Positions 34,313-42,506 of a stretch of 64,000 nt of DNA are shown in pieces. The notes below the pieces were generated by a model. The model was not told the origin of the DNA. It searched no databases and saw nothing but the letters and a program-made list of their open reading frames with translations. The position numbers were made by a program, and so were the translations under genes. This DNA is from Paenibacillus sp. FSL H7-0737. GTDB taxonomy: Bacteria > Bacillota > Bacilli > Paenibacillales > Paenibacillaceae. Location of the stretch: assembly GCF_000758545.1 (NCBI RefSeq), contig NZ_CP009279.1:4588001-4652000 (forward strand), in the 5' to 3' direction. Each line of letters opens with the position of its first letter. Position 1 is the stretch's first letter.

Positions 34313-35881
34313 TTAAAGTCCTAGATATTCCTTAATACCGGCTACAATTTCTCTCGCTAATTTGTCTTGAAGCTGCTCACTATACATCCCTGATTCATTT
34401 CCTGAATTAGTAAGATATCCCACTTCTAGAAGTACTGCCGGCATACTGGTTTCTCTTGTAACATGCAGGCTTTTCGTTCTTACTCCGTTGTCCTTGAATC
34501 CAGTACCTGCTATCAGATGTTTGTGCATGACCTGAGCAAGCGGCAGACTCCCACTACGCGAATAGTACGTTTCACTGCCATTTATTTTGTCTCTATTCGG
34601 ATAACCCAACTCTAGTGAATTCCCATGCACTGAAATAAATAGATTAGCCTTTGCTGCTTCTGCGATATTTACTCGATCCTGAAGACCCAACGTAATGTCT
34701 TCAGTCCTAGTAAATACGACGTCAACCAAAGCTTCCTGCATAAGTAGTGTTTGTACTTTACGGATAACTGCCAGATTGAAGTCTTTTTCCAGCTTACCCG
34801 TGAGACTGACTGCTCCTGATTGTGTCCCTCCATGACCCGCGTCGAGAACTACAACTGGCTTTCCTGTCATTCCACTACCACCTGAGGTGTTCCCTTCACT
34901 GCCTGTAACATTCAAATCCAGTGTCACCAGTCCAGTACTTTCATCCGTACTTAATTGATAAGGCTGGCTCCCGACCGTTTGAATCACGAACCTAACAGTA
35001 GAAGGACTTACACTGAACAACGCATACCGGATCTCAGAAACTAGAGGGTAACCAGTAACATCCAGCTTCCCTTGCGGACTTCCGTTTGTGGTAATACTCG
35101 GTAGACCTCCTACGAAATCAGGAGCAAAAGCTGCACCGGGAAAATCTACGACGATTCGATCTGGACTGCTCATTTTTGTGATGCTAGGTTTAGGGGCCCC
35201 AGAAACAGCGATGATTAATCGATTCTCAGTGAAGGCTGCCCCATTTACCAGCGGACCTGCTGCATTCACACCAGTGCTTCCTGGTACTGAGGATGATTGT
35301 GGTGTCGGTGAGGGCAAAACACTTCCAGTGCTTGTGCCATTATCCACGCCGGGTGTAGTAATCTGGGTTGGAGAAGGAGTACTTGTTGCTGTTGGACTAG
35401 TAACGGTTCCCTCAGGTGTAGCCACCGAAGCTTGTCCACCCGTCAAATAGACCGTTTTATCGCTATTATCCCAGCCAACCTTTAGACCGAACTGCTCACT
35501 TACGAAGCGAATCGGAACGAGAACTGTACCACCGCTTTGCTTGGGTGCTGCGTTTAAATCAAACGTTACTCCATCCGCATCAGCTGTTTTTTTTCCTACA
35601 GCCAGCTCAATGCTTTTTCCATCTTGGTGAACCGTTACTTTGCGGGCCTGCTGCTCCCACAATACCTCAAATCCAAGATTCTCCACTACCACTCTGACGG
35701 GAATCATAACGCTACCATTGACATTCTCAAGTTTAATTCCTTTTGGCAAAGCAAGCTCTTGATTGTCCATAATAATTCTGCCTGAGCTGCTACCAGCTGC
35801 GGCAGCTTCACGTCCAGTGAATGATAGTAATAATAATGGCAGCAACAATAGTAGCAACGTTCGATACCCAACTCTTCTCAT
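34313..35881 (-). CDS. N-acetylmuramoyl-L-alanine amidase, paralogue of the next gene
   Basis: 522 residues with the same domain order as its neighbour: signal peptide, copper-amine-oxidase-like domain (VMIPVRVVVENLGFEV, LVPIRFVSEQFGLKV), AMIN domain (MSSPDRIVVDFPGAAF), and Amidase_3 with VVLDAGHGGTQSGAVS, LFISVHGNSLE and VLLEVGYLTN. It differs by a longer Pro/Thr/Ser linker (about 155-215) between the first two domains. GGAG lies 7 bases before the ATG. A gap of about 147 bases separates the genes and I see no terminator in it, so they may be co-transcribed. Expected to act on peptidoglycan outside the membrane. Confidence 0.93.
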   Translation of the reverse strand: MRRVGYRTLLLLLLPLLLLSFTGREAAAAGSSSGRIIMDNQELALPKGIKLENVNGSVMIPVRVVVENLGFEVLWEQQARKVTVHQDGKSIELAVGKKTADADGVTFDLNAAPKQSGGTVLVPIRFVSEQFGLKVGWDNSDKTVYLTGGQASVATPEGTVTSPTATSTPSPTQITTPGVDNGTSTGSVLPSPTPQSSSVPGSTGVNAAGPLVNGAAFTENRLIIAVSGAPKPSITKMSSPDRIVVDFPGAAFAPDFVGGLPSITTNGSPQGKLDVTGYPLVSEIRYALFSVSPSTVRFVIQTVGSQPYQLSTDESTGLVTLDLNVTGSEGNTSGGSGMTGKPVVVLDAGHGGTQSGAVSLTGKLEKDFNLAVIRKVQTLLMQEALVDVVFTRTEDITLGLQDRVNIAEAAKANLFISVHGNSLELGYPNRDKINGSETYYSRSGSLPLAQVMHKHLIAGTGFKDNGVRTKSLHVTRETSMPAVLLEVGYLTNSGNESGMYSEQLQDKLAREIVAGIKEYLGL

Positions 35882-35980
35882 TTTCCCGCTCCTTCTGCAA
35901 GTAATAGATCTAGATAAGTATTAAGACGACAGAAATCACCAAATGTTTCCTTTATCACCAATCAATATTTCGATTATAGC

Positions 35981-36020
35981 AAAAAAACTTCTATTTCCGA
36001 CACCCGGAAATAGAAGTTTT
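35981..36020 (-). terminator. Terminator of leuCD
   Basis: Stem AAAACTTCTATTTCCG / CGGAAATAGAAGTTTT with a 4-base loop and a T run on the minus strand, about 50 bases after leuD. Confidence 0.87.
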
Positions 36021-36067
36021 GCGTAATTTTTGTAAAAGTTAAGAATGAAACCAGTTATATCCTATTA

Positions 36068-36670
36068 TTAAGAGAATAACTTAGCCGCATGACGCTCTTC
36101 ATACGCAGCAATTTCATCTGCATGCTGAAGGGTTAATCCGATATCATCCAGACCTTGCAGCAAGAACTGACGACGGTGCTCATCTAGATCAAAGCTGATG
36201 CTCAGTCCAAATTCATCGTGAAGTGTATTGCTCTCAAGATCCACGGTCAACTGGTAGCCATCATGCTCGGCTGTCCGATTAAATAGCTCATCCACTTGCT
36301 CTTCCGAAAGCTTGATCGGCAAAATGCCATTCTTAAAGCAGTTGTTGTAGAAGATATCTGCATAAGAAGGTGCAATAACAACTCTGAACCCATAATCCAT
36401 AATCGCCCAAGGTGCATGTTCCCGTGAGGAACCACAGCCAAAGTTAGCACGTGAGATCAAGACAGAAGCACCTTTATAGCGTGGCTTATTCATTTCAAAG
36501 GCAGCGTTATCGTTACCAGCTTCATCAAAACGCCATTCGTAGAACAAAAATTGTCCAAATCCTGTCCGTTCAATCCGTTTCAGGAACTGCTTTGGGATAA
36601 TAGCATCCGTATCTACATTCACCCGATCTACTGGTGCAACAATTCCTGTTAATTTTTTAAAAGCATCCAT
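36068..36670 (-). CDS. leuD: 3-Isopropylmalate dehydratase small subunit
   Basis: 200 residues, usual length. Swivelling domain that completes the LeuCD isomerase, converting 2- to 3-isopropylmalate in leucine synthesis. Conserved DTDAIIPKQFLK, the YKGASVLISRANFGCGSSREHAPWAI block, and PSYADIFYNNCFKNGILPI are all present. It follows leuC by 29 bases and is last in the pair, followed by a terminator. leuA and leuB are not in this window. Confidence 0.97.
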   Translation of the reverse strand: MDAFKKLTGIVAPVDRVNVDTDAIIPKQFLKRIERTGFGQFLFYEWRFDEAGNDNAAFEMNKPRYKGASVLISRANFGCGSSREHAPWAIMDYGFRVVIAPSYADIFYNNCFKNGILPIKLSEEQVDELFNRTAEHDGYQLTVDLESNTLHDEFGLSISFDLDEHRRQFLLQGLDDIGLTLQHADEIAAYEERHAAKLFS

Positions 36671-36699
36671 AGTTTTATCCTCCCGTGTTCTCTCTAGTT

Positions 36700-38124
36700 C
36701 TATGAGCTGACAGCTTCCGTCTTATAGTTCCAATCACGTACATCAGTGAAACGGCCTTTTATCGCAGCTGCAGCAGCCATAGCTGGGGATACAAGATGCG
36801 TGCGTCCACCGCGACCTTGACGTCCTTCAAAGTTACGGTTCGAGGTAGATGCACAGCGTTGCCCCGGTTGCAGTACATCAGGGTTCATCGCAAGACACAT
36901 GCTGCATCCCGCTTCGCGCCATTCAAAGCCCGCGTCAGTAAAGACTTTATCAAGCCCTTCCTTCTCAGCCTGCATTTTAACACGACCAGATCCAGGAACA
37001 ACAATGGCAGTAACCTTATCAGAGACTTTATGGCCTTTTGCTACCACGGCTGCGGCTCTCAAATCTTCGATCCGTCCGTTAGTACAAGAACCGATAAATA
37101 CATAATCAATTGGAATTTCAGAAATAGGAGTTCCAGGAGTCAAATCCATATATTCAAGCGCTTTTTCAGCAGCTTTGCGTTCATTTTCAGTGGTAAAGTC
37201 AGCCGGATTTGGCACGCTAGAGTTGATATCAGTACCCATGCCCGGGCTAGTACCCCAAGTCACTTGTGGAATCAATGTCTCCACATCGAATTCAACTACC
37301 GTATCATACTGAGCACCTTCGTCACTAACAAGACTCTTCCATCCTTCAACAGCAGCGTCGTATGCTTCGCCTTGCGGCACATATTGACGTCCACGCAGAT
37401 AGTTAAAAGTAGTTTCGTCAGGAGCGATCAAACCTGCTCTTGCTCCGCCTTCGATCGACATGTTGCAGACGGTCATACGTTCTTCCATCGACAGCTCACG
37501 AATAGCTTCACCTGTGTATTCAATTACATAACCTGTTGCAAAATCAGTACCATACTTAGCAATAACACCAAGGATCATATCCTTTGCTGTTACACCAGGA
37601 TTGCGTTTACCTGTGAAACGAACTTCCATAGTCTTAGCTTTGGATTGCTGCAAACATTGGGTAGCCATTACATGTTCAACTTCACTAGTACCGATACCAA
37701 AAGCCAGCGCACCAAATGCTCCATGTGTGGAGGTATGGCTGTCACCGCAAACGATAGTTTTACCAGGGTGCGTCAAACCGATCTCAGGTCCCATTACGTG
37801 TACAACGCCTTGATCGATATCATTCAGGTCGAACAATCTAACTCCAAAATCAGCACAGTTTTTAGAAAGTGTATCAATTTGCTGCTTGGAAATTGGATCC
37901 TTAATGTTAAAACGATCCTTGGTAGGAACGTTGTGGTCCATTGTAGCGAAAGTCAGCTCAGGACGGCGGACCTTGCGGTTACTGAGGCGAAGTCCTTCGA
38001 AAGCTTGTGGAGAAGTTACTTCATGAACCAAATGCAGATCGATATAAATAATGCTAGGTTTACCTTCCTCTTGATGAATAACATGATTATCCCAAATCTT
38101 TTCAAACATTGTCTTGTTGCTCAT
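36700..38124 (-). CDS. leuC: 3-Isopropylmalate dehydratase large subunit
   Basis: 474 residues, aconitase superfamily. The [4Fe-4S] cysteines are in GSCTNGRIEDLR and AGCSMCLAMN. Other conserved segments are VCGDSHTSTHGAFGALAFGIGTSEVEHVMATQ and the FEGRQGRGGRTHLVSPAMAAAAA tail. GAGGTG precedes the ATG. It heads a two-gene leuCD transcript. A promoter and two dyads lie upstream, and no T-box is seen, unlike Bacillus ilv-leu. The opposite strand carries a long open frame of over 450 codons, which I take as a by-product of codon bias. Confidence 0.97.
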   Translation of the reverse strand: MSNKTMFEKIWDNHVIHQEEGKPSIIYIDLHLVHEVTSPQAFEGLRLSNRKVRRPELTFATMDHNVPTKDRFNIKDPISKQQIDTLSKNCADFGVRLFDLNDIDQGVVHVMGPEIGLTHPGKTIVCGDSHTSTHGAFGALAFGIGTSEVEHVMATQCLQQSKAKTMEVRFTGKRNPGVTAKDMILGVIAKYGTDFATGYVIEYTGEAIRELSMEERMTVCNMSIEGGARAGLIAPDETTFNYLRGRQYVPQGEAYDAAVEGWKSLVSDEGAQYDTVVEFDVETLIPQVTWGTSPGMGTDINSSVPNPADFTTENERKAAEKALEYMDLTPGTPISEIPIDYVFIGSCTNGRIEDLRAAAVVAKGHKVSDKVTAIVVPGSGRVKMQAEKEGLDKVFTDAGFEWREAGCSMCLAMNPDVLQPGQRCASTSNRNFEGRQGRGGRTHLVSPAMAAAAAIKGRFTDVRDWNYKTEAVSS

Positions 38125-38188
38125 AATTTCACCTCATTAATAGAATCGTTCATTGGAAGAGAGCGTGGAGTCTCTCTTGAATGATCTA

Positions 38189-38254
38189 AATATAACATCA
38201 CCATCTTTATAATTCCAAGATATGATATCTATAGAAGTGATAGGTTTAACCTAT
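38189..38254 (-). promoter_or_regulatory. leuC promoter with two upstream dyads
   Basis: Minus strand: TTGGAA (38213-38218), 18 bases, TATATT (38189-38194). The dyad AGATATgATATCT (38218-38230) abuts the -35 box. A second perfect dyad ATAGGTTtAACCTAT lies at 38240-38254. This arrangement suits an activator or repressor such as a LysR-type protein; the regulator is not known. Confidence 0.5.
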
Positions 38255-38381
38255 AAATTGAAGATGATTTTTTTGCTGAGACCCTAGTCAGCCCACTCCT
38301 TAGACGAATGCCCTTCATACTATATCGGGTCCTGGTTGTTGAAATGCAGTGCATTTGTTAGCGCAGAAGGAGTTGGAACAA

Positions 38382-39731
38382 TTGAGGTCAGGAACGAGAC
38401 TTACCGGGCGAGTTATTTTCAAAGGTGATCAAGGGTATGAAACGGCACGTAAAAATTGGGATCCGCATACTGACAAATTCCCGAAAGTGTTTGTTTTCGC
38501 ACAAAAAACACAAGATGTAGCGAACGCCATAAAATGGGCTAACGAGAATAAAGTCCCTATCCGTGCAAGAAGCGGTAGACATTCTCTGGAGGTTAATCTT
38601 TCACAGGTCACCGGAGGAATCGTCATCGATGTAAGTGAAATGAAGAAAATCAAACTAAATAAAAAATCAGGAACTGTTGTTGTGGGTACCGGAAATACTG
38701 TGGGGAGAATTGCACACACGCTTGCTGGGCAAGGATATATGGCTCCATTCGGCGATAGCCCTACGGTTGGAATCGGAGGCATCACCCTAGGCGGGGGTAT
38801 CGGGCCGCTCCAGCGAACCGTGGGCCTTGTTAGTGATAATCTAATCGAACTCGAAATGGTTGATGCCAAAGGGAAAATTATTCGTGCCAATAAGAATAGT
38901 AACTCTGATCTCCTCTGGGCTTCCCGCGGAGGTGGCGGGGGGAATTTCGGAGTTTACACCAGTTACAAATTCAAAGTACGTCCTGCTCCAGCTTCGGCTA
39001 CCGTTTTTCGTATCACCTGGCCTTGGGATCAGTTCGAGAAGGTATTCAAAGCTTGGCAACTCTGGGCTCCTTGCGTTAATACCAAACTGGGCAGTGAATT
39101 ATCCATTGGTCCGAAAAAAGGCGGTAATGTCACTATGACGGGGCTGTTCCTCGGATCAAAGGCAGAGGCTTCCCGCCTCTTAAAGCCCGTTACGAGCGTT
39201 GGAACGCCTACGAATCAAATCATCCGCTCTTTGCCCTATACAAAAGTAGTGAGTTTTATGTTAGCGCCTGATCCAGTGCTAACTCAAAGAGTCAGCAACC
39301 AGTTCTCCAGCGGTTTCGTAAGAAAACCCTTCCCGGACAAGGCAATTAAGTCCATGCGTGAATTCTTAGAGAAAGTGGAGGGAGAATTCGCAGGTTTCTT
39401 TTTCCTCAACTGGGGTGGAGCTGTGAGCCGTAAGTCACCCAAATCTACAGCCTTTTACTGGCGTAAAGCGAAATTCTATGTTGAGTGGAATAGCTCATGG
39501 ATCAAGAAATCGGAAGCTGCCAGAAATATATTCGTAGTACGAAATACACGCCGGAAGCTGCAGCCATTTATCGTGGGGAGCTACATCAACGTTCCAGACC
39601 AGGGAATTAAAAATTCCGGACCAGTATATTATGGAGCGAACTATCCTAGATTACGGAGAGTCAAAGCTAAATATGACCCGGGAAATATATTTAACAACCC
39701 TCAAAGCATCTCTCCAGCCCGCAAAGTATAG
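38382..39731 (+). CDS. FAD-linked oxidoreductase, BBE-like
   Basis: About 449 residues from a TTG at 38382, which has AAGGAG nine bases upstream. A GTG at 38349 would add 11 residues but has no site. The N-terminal PCMH-type FAD domain contains VPIRARSGRHSLEV, whose histidine is the usual covalent FAD attachment site, then GDSPTVGIGGITLGGGIG and WASRGGGGGNFGV. The C-terminal berberine-bridge (BBE) domain ends YYGANYPRLRRVKAKYDPGNIFNNP. The second flavin-linking cysteine of bicovalent members is not apparent in GGIGPLQRTVGLVSDN. No signal peptide is visible. Such enzymes oxidise sugars or secondary metabolites; substrate unknown. First gene of the plus-strand block, divergent from leuC. Confidence 0.85.
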   Translation: MRSGTRLTGRVIFKGDQGYETARKNWDPHTDKFPKVFVFAQKTQDVANAIKWANENKVPIRARSGRHSLEVNLSQVTGGIVIDVSEMKKIKLNKKSGTVVVGTGNTVGRIAHTLAGQGYMAPFGDSPTVGIGGITLGGGIGPLQRTVGLVSDNLIELEMVDAKGKIIRANKNSNSDLLWASRGGGGGNFGVYTSYKFKVRPAPASATVFRITWPWDQFEKVFKAWQLWAPCVNTKLGSELSIGPKKGGNVTMTGLFLGSKAEASRLLKPVTSVGTPTNQIIRSLPYTKVVSFMLAPDPVLTQRVSNQFSSGFVRKPFPDKAIKSMREFLEKVEGEFAGFFFLNWGGAVSRKSPKSTAFYWRKAKFYVEWNSSWIKKSEAARNIFVVRNTRRKLQPFIVGSYINVPDQGIKNSGPVYYGANYPRLRRVKAKYDPGNIFNNPQSISPARKV

Positions 39732-39760
39732 TAAGACGTAATAGCGTAGCATCGAAATTA

Positions 39761-39822
39761 GACCGGCAAACATAAAGGACTCCAGCGAATACTGGTAATC
39801 CACCCCTTCCTATTTGCCGGTC
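39761..39822 (+). terminator. Hairpin after the FAD-linked oxidase gene
   Basis: Perfect 10-bp arms GACCGGCAAA and TTTGCCGGTC enclose 42 bases that contain a small inner hairpin (CCAG ... CTGG). No T run follows, so termination efficiency is doubtful. Confidence 0.45.
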
Positions 39823-39827
39823 AGTGC

Positions 39828-39841
39828 GTTCGTGCACGAAC
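39828..39841. promoter_or_regulatory. Perfect palindrome upstream of the LysR gene
   Basis: GTTCGTGCACGAAC, a perfect 14-bp dyad 80-93 bases ahead of the LysR-type gene. It is a plausible autoregulatory site, but assignment is by position only. Confidence 0.4.
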
Positions 39842-39920
39842 TTACATGTGAACCTATATAAAACTTCAGTTTCATAGCTTATACTTATAAGTAAAAACAA
39901 TCTCCCAAAGGAGTTTATAC

Positions 39921-40832
39921 ATGGAACTGAGACAACTACAATATGTACTGCAAATCGCAGCCGAAAAAAACTTCTCCCGTGCAGCGGACAAGCTGCACAT
40001 TGCCCAACCATCACTCAGTCAGCAGCTTTCCAAGCTGGAAAAAGAGCTCGGTGTAATGCTGTTCCAGCGAAATACCAGCTCTGTTGAACTGACCTATGCT
40101 GGATCTAAATTCGTAGAGCAAGCTCAAATCATCATTGATGGCGTAGAACTGCTGCGACAAGAAATGTCTGATATTTCTGAATTGCGTACCGGGCGCGTCG
40201 TTGTAGGCAGTATGCCGATCACTGGTGCACATTTACTACCGCATGTACTTCCGGTTTTTAAACAAAATTACCCGGAAGTAGAAATCACTCTGCTCGAAGA
40301 CTCCTCCATGAACCTAGAGAAGCTCACTGCGAGTGGTCAGACTGATTTGAGCCTGCTCTCATTGCCGCTCGAAATTCCAGCTCTTGCTTACGAAGAACTG
40401 GGTGAGGAAAGAATCGATCTTGCAGTCCCACCCGAACACCCGCTGGCTAAACGTAGCTTAGATGGAACTAAGACCTCTTTACAAGAACTAAAGGACGAGC
40501 CATTTATCGTACTTAAAGAAGGCCAAGGCTTCCGTAAAATGACTATGGATCTGTGCCGAAACGCTGGCTTCGAACCAAAAATTGTTTTTGAGAGCAATAA
40601 CATGGAAACAGTTCAGTCACTGGTCGCCACTGGAATGGGTGTAACTCTTGTGCCTCATTTTATTGCCCGTGCACCGCGGAGTGAATTCGTCCCTGTCTAC
40701 TTACCGCTCACTGATCCTGCCCCTAGCCGAACACTTGTCGTAGCCTATCGACGTGGACGTTATTTATCTAAAGCCGCTAAAGCTTTTGTAGAAACATTTA
40801 AATCTACGGTATCTGAATTAACCGAAGAATAG
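39921..40832 (+). CDS. LysR-family transcriptional regulator
   Basis: 303 residues. The N-terminal winged helix (1-60) is classic: MELRQLQYVLQIAAEKNFSR, then AADKLHIAQPSLSQQLSKLEKELG. The C-terminal LysR substrate-binding domain (about 90-295) includes LPHVLPVFKQNYPEVEITLLEDSS and the VATGMGVTLVPHFIA segment. AAAGGAG precedes the ATG by 8 bases. LysR proteins usually control a divergent or adjacent gene. Here the closest candidates are the FAD-linked oxidase just upstream on the same strand and leuCD beyond it. Inducer unknown. A palindrome at 39828-39841 may be its binding site. Confidence 0.93.
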   Translation: MELRQLQYVLQIAAEKNFSRAADKLHIAQPSLSQQLSKLEKELGVMLFQRNTSSVELTYAGSKFVEQAQIIIDGVELLRQEMSDISELRTGRVVVGSMPITGAHLLPHVLPVFKQNYPEVEITLLEDSSMNLEKLTASGQTDLSLLSLPLEIPALAYEELGEERIDLAVPPEHPLAKRSLDGTKTSLQELKDEPFIVLKEGQGFRKMTMDLCRNAGFEPKIVFESNNMETVQSLVATGMGVTLVPHFIARAPRSEFVPVYLPLTDPAPSRTLVVAYRRGRYLSKAAKAFVETFKSTVSELTEE

Positions 40833-40879
40833 ACCCTTGGAAGGCTGCTCAGATCATCTGACACCGAGCCGCACTTCCA

Positions 40880-40945
40880 TTAACTGGCCGCTTTTTCGTT
40901 TAGATCTTGATTCTGCGCCTGCTCAGGATTGTTGTCTTTAGTCAA
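40880..40945 (-). CDS. Possible 21-residue small protein
   Basis: TTG at 40945 with AGAGGTG about 9 bases upstream opens 21 codons: TKDNNPEQAQNQDLNEKAAS after the start, then TAA. The product would be hydrophilic, rich in Asn, Gln and Glu, reminiscent in composition of small spore or stress peptides, but no family is recognised. It lies in the 535-base gap between the LysR gene and proB, on the strand opposite both. The good ribosome site is the main evidence. Confidence 0.35.
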   Translation of the reverse strand: MTKDNNPEQAQNQDLNEKAAS

Positions 40946-41043
40946 TTTAATTCACCTCTTGGTAACAGATTATACCCTTACTTAGAGGTTAAACAGAATA
41001 ATCAAAGCTTTCTAATGCGAGAAATAGTTCCTTCGTTTTTCCT

Positions 41044-41072
41044 TTGCAAAGCAACCATCTCCATGGTATTCT
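41044..41072 (+). promoter_or_regulatory. Promoter of the proBAC T-box transcript
   Basis: TTGCAA (41044-41049), 17-base spacer, TATTCT (41067-41072). It places the transcript start near 41079, just ahead of the T-box leader. Confidence 0.6.
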
Positions 41073-41084
41073 ATTGAAAATAAG

Positions 41085-41330
41085 TGAAACGTGCAGACGG
41101 GACCAGTAAGAATGAGTCTAACCGCGCCTAGAGAGTAAATTCCGACAGGCTGAAAGAATTTACCGCGGTTTTCGTTCCGAATCCTACCCCCGAGCGGCCT
41201 GTGCTAAGCAGGACGGATCCTCCCGTTACGAGAATGAAGTCGGATGATCCCTCATCAATGAAGGTGGTACCGCGGAAGTTTACAAGCTTTCGTCCTTTGC
41301 TAAGTCTAAGGATGGGGGCTTTTTGTCGTT
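41085..41330 (+). ncRNA. T-box leader, probably tRNA-Pro responsive
   Basis: The hallmark T-box AATGAAGGTGGTACCGCGG lies at 41257-41275. A terminator follows: CGTCCTT / AAGGATG, then CTTTTT at about 41322-41327. Upstream is a long structured stem I with AGTAAGAATGAG-type 5' elements. The specifier region reads GAATCCTACC; CCT at 41183-41185 is the expected proline codon, though TCC overlaps it. The T-box TGGT bulge would pair with ACCA at the acceptor end, consistent with a discriminator A. Uncharged tRNA-Pro would stabilise the antiterminator and switch on proBAC. Confidence 0.9.
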
Positions 41331-41367
41331 TTCAGCATCTATAAAAATACTGAGGAAGTGAACAGAT

Positions 41368-42471
41368 ATGACGACACGAATCGTAGTCAAAATAGGCAGC
41401 AGCTCACTGACTGGAACAGAAGGCGGATTGAATCGCGAAGCCGTGTCCTTCTTCGCTTCAGAGATTGCCGAATTGAAGAGAAACGGCTGCGAGGTGTTAT
41501 TAGTAACCTCCGGTGCTGTAGCCGCAGGCTTTCGCAGTATCGGTTATCCTACACGTCCGAAGCTGCTGCATGAGAAGCAAGCAGCTGCTGCTGTAGGCCA
41601 AGTACTGCTCATGCAGGCATATCAGGAAGCTTTTGCCGAGCATGGAATAACCACAGCACAGATCCTACTAACCCGTACCGACTTTTGTAGTCGCAGAGCT
41701 ATGAACAACGCGATGATGACGGTTGAAGAGCTGCTTCGCCTAGGAGCGGTACCCGTATTTAACGAGAATGACACCGTCTCCGTTGATGAGTTAAAATTCG
41801 GTGATAACGATACTTTGTCCGCGCTGGTAGCTAACCTGCTGAAAGCCACCAGATTGCTAGTCTTAACTGACATGGATGGCTTATATAGTGGAGATCCTCG
41901 GAAACATCCCGACGCTGTTCGCTATCAGTTCGTTGATGATATTACGCCGGAGATTTATGCTATTGCTGGTGGAGCTGGCTCTAGTGTGGGGACAGGTGGC
42001 ATGCGTTCAAAAATCGATGCTGCCAAGATCGCTACACGAGGCGGTGTGCCCGTCTTTGTTGGGAGAGCTACCGAACCAGGGGATTTACAACTCGCAGCGA
42101 CAGGCTCGGGCCGAGGTACTTATTTTGCAACCAAGTTATCTTCTTTACCTGTTAAAAAGCAATGGCTTGGCTTTATGTCCACCCCACTCGGCTCCCTGTA
42201 CGTTGACGAAGGCGCCGTTGAAGCGCTGCTTCATGGCGGTCATAGTCTGCTGCCTGTCGGCGTCAAGCAGATCGAAGGTAACTTTCACGCTGGGGATGTT
42301 GTAGAAGTCCTTGGACCAGACTCCAAGTTGCTGGGACGCGGGATTGTGAATTACGATGACACTCAGCTGCGCAGTATTCAAGGTTTACCCAGCCGTCAGA
42401 TTGTACCGAAGCTGGGAGAAGTACACCGGCTGGAGGTCATTCACCGTGACGAATGGATTACATTGAGGTAA
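41368..42471 (+). CDS. proB: Glutamate 5-kinase
   Basis: 367 residues, first step of proline synthesis: ATP-dependent phosphorylation of glutamate. An amino-acid-kinase domain starts RIVVKIGSSSL and contains LLVTSGAVAAG, NENDTVSVDELKFGDNDTLSALVA and TGGMRSKIDAAKIATRGGV. A C-terminal PUA domain (about 275-355) includes LPVGVKQIEGNFHAGDVVEV, as in full-length ProB enzymes subject to feedback by proline. GAGGAAGTG precedes the ATG. Downstream of the proline T-box and first in proB-proA-proC. Confidence 0.97.
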   Translation: MTTRIVVKIGSSSLTGTEGGLNREAVSFFASEIAELKRNGCEVLLVTSGAVAAGFRSIGYPTRPKLLHEKQAAAAVGQVLLMQAYQEAFAEHGITTAQILLTRTDFCSRRAMNNAMMTVEELLRLGAVPVFNENDTVSVDELKFGDNDTLSALVANLLKATRLLVLTDMDGLYSGDPRKHPDAVRYQFVDDITPEIYAIAGGAGSSVGTGGMRSKIDAAKIATRGGVPVFVGRATEPGDLQLAATGSGRGTYFATKLSSLPVKKQWLGFMSTPLGSLYVDEGAVEALLHGGHSLLPVGVKQIEGNFHAGDVVEVLGPDSKLLGRGIVNYDDTQLRSIQGLPSRQIVPKLGEVHRLEVIHRDEWITLR

Positions 42472-42506
42472 AAATTTTGCCCATACAAATTTAAGGAGGA
42501 ATCGTC

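Noticed and set aside
36796..38184. Open frame of 462 codons antisense to leuC
   Set aside because: It mirrors the whole leuC gene, has no ribosome site and gives a composition rich in Ser, His and Cys with no domain. leuC conservation explains the open frame.
41085..41330. tRNA-like hits in the proB leader
   Set aside because: The stems belong to the T-box leader; no complete cloverleaf with anticodon and acceptor arms is present.
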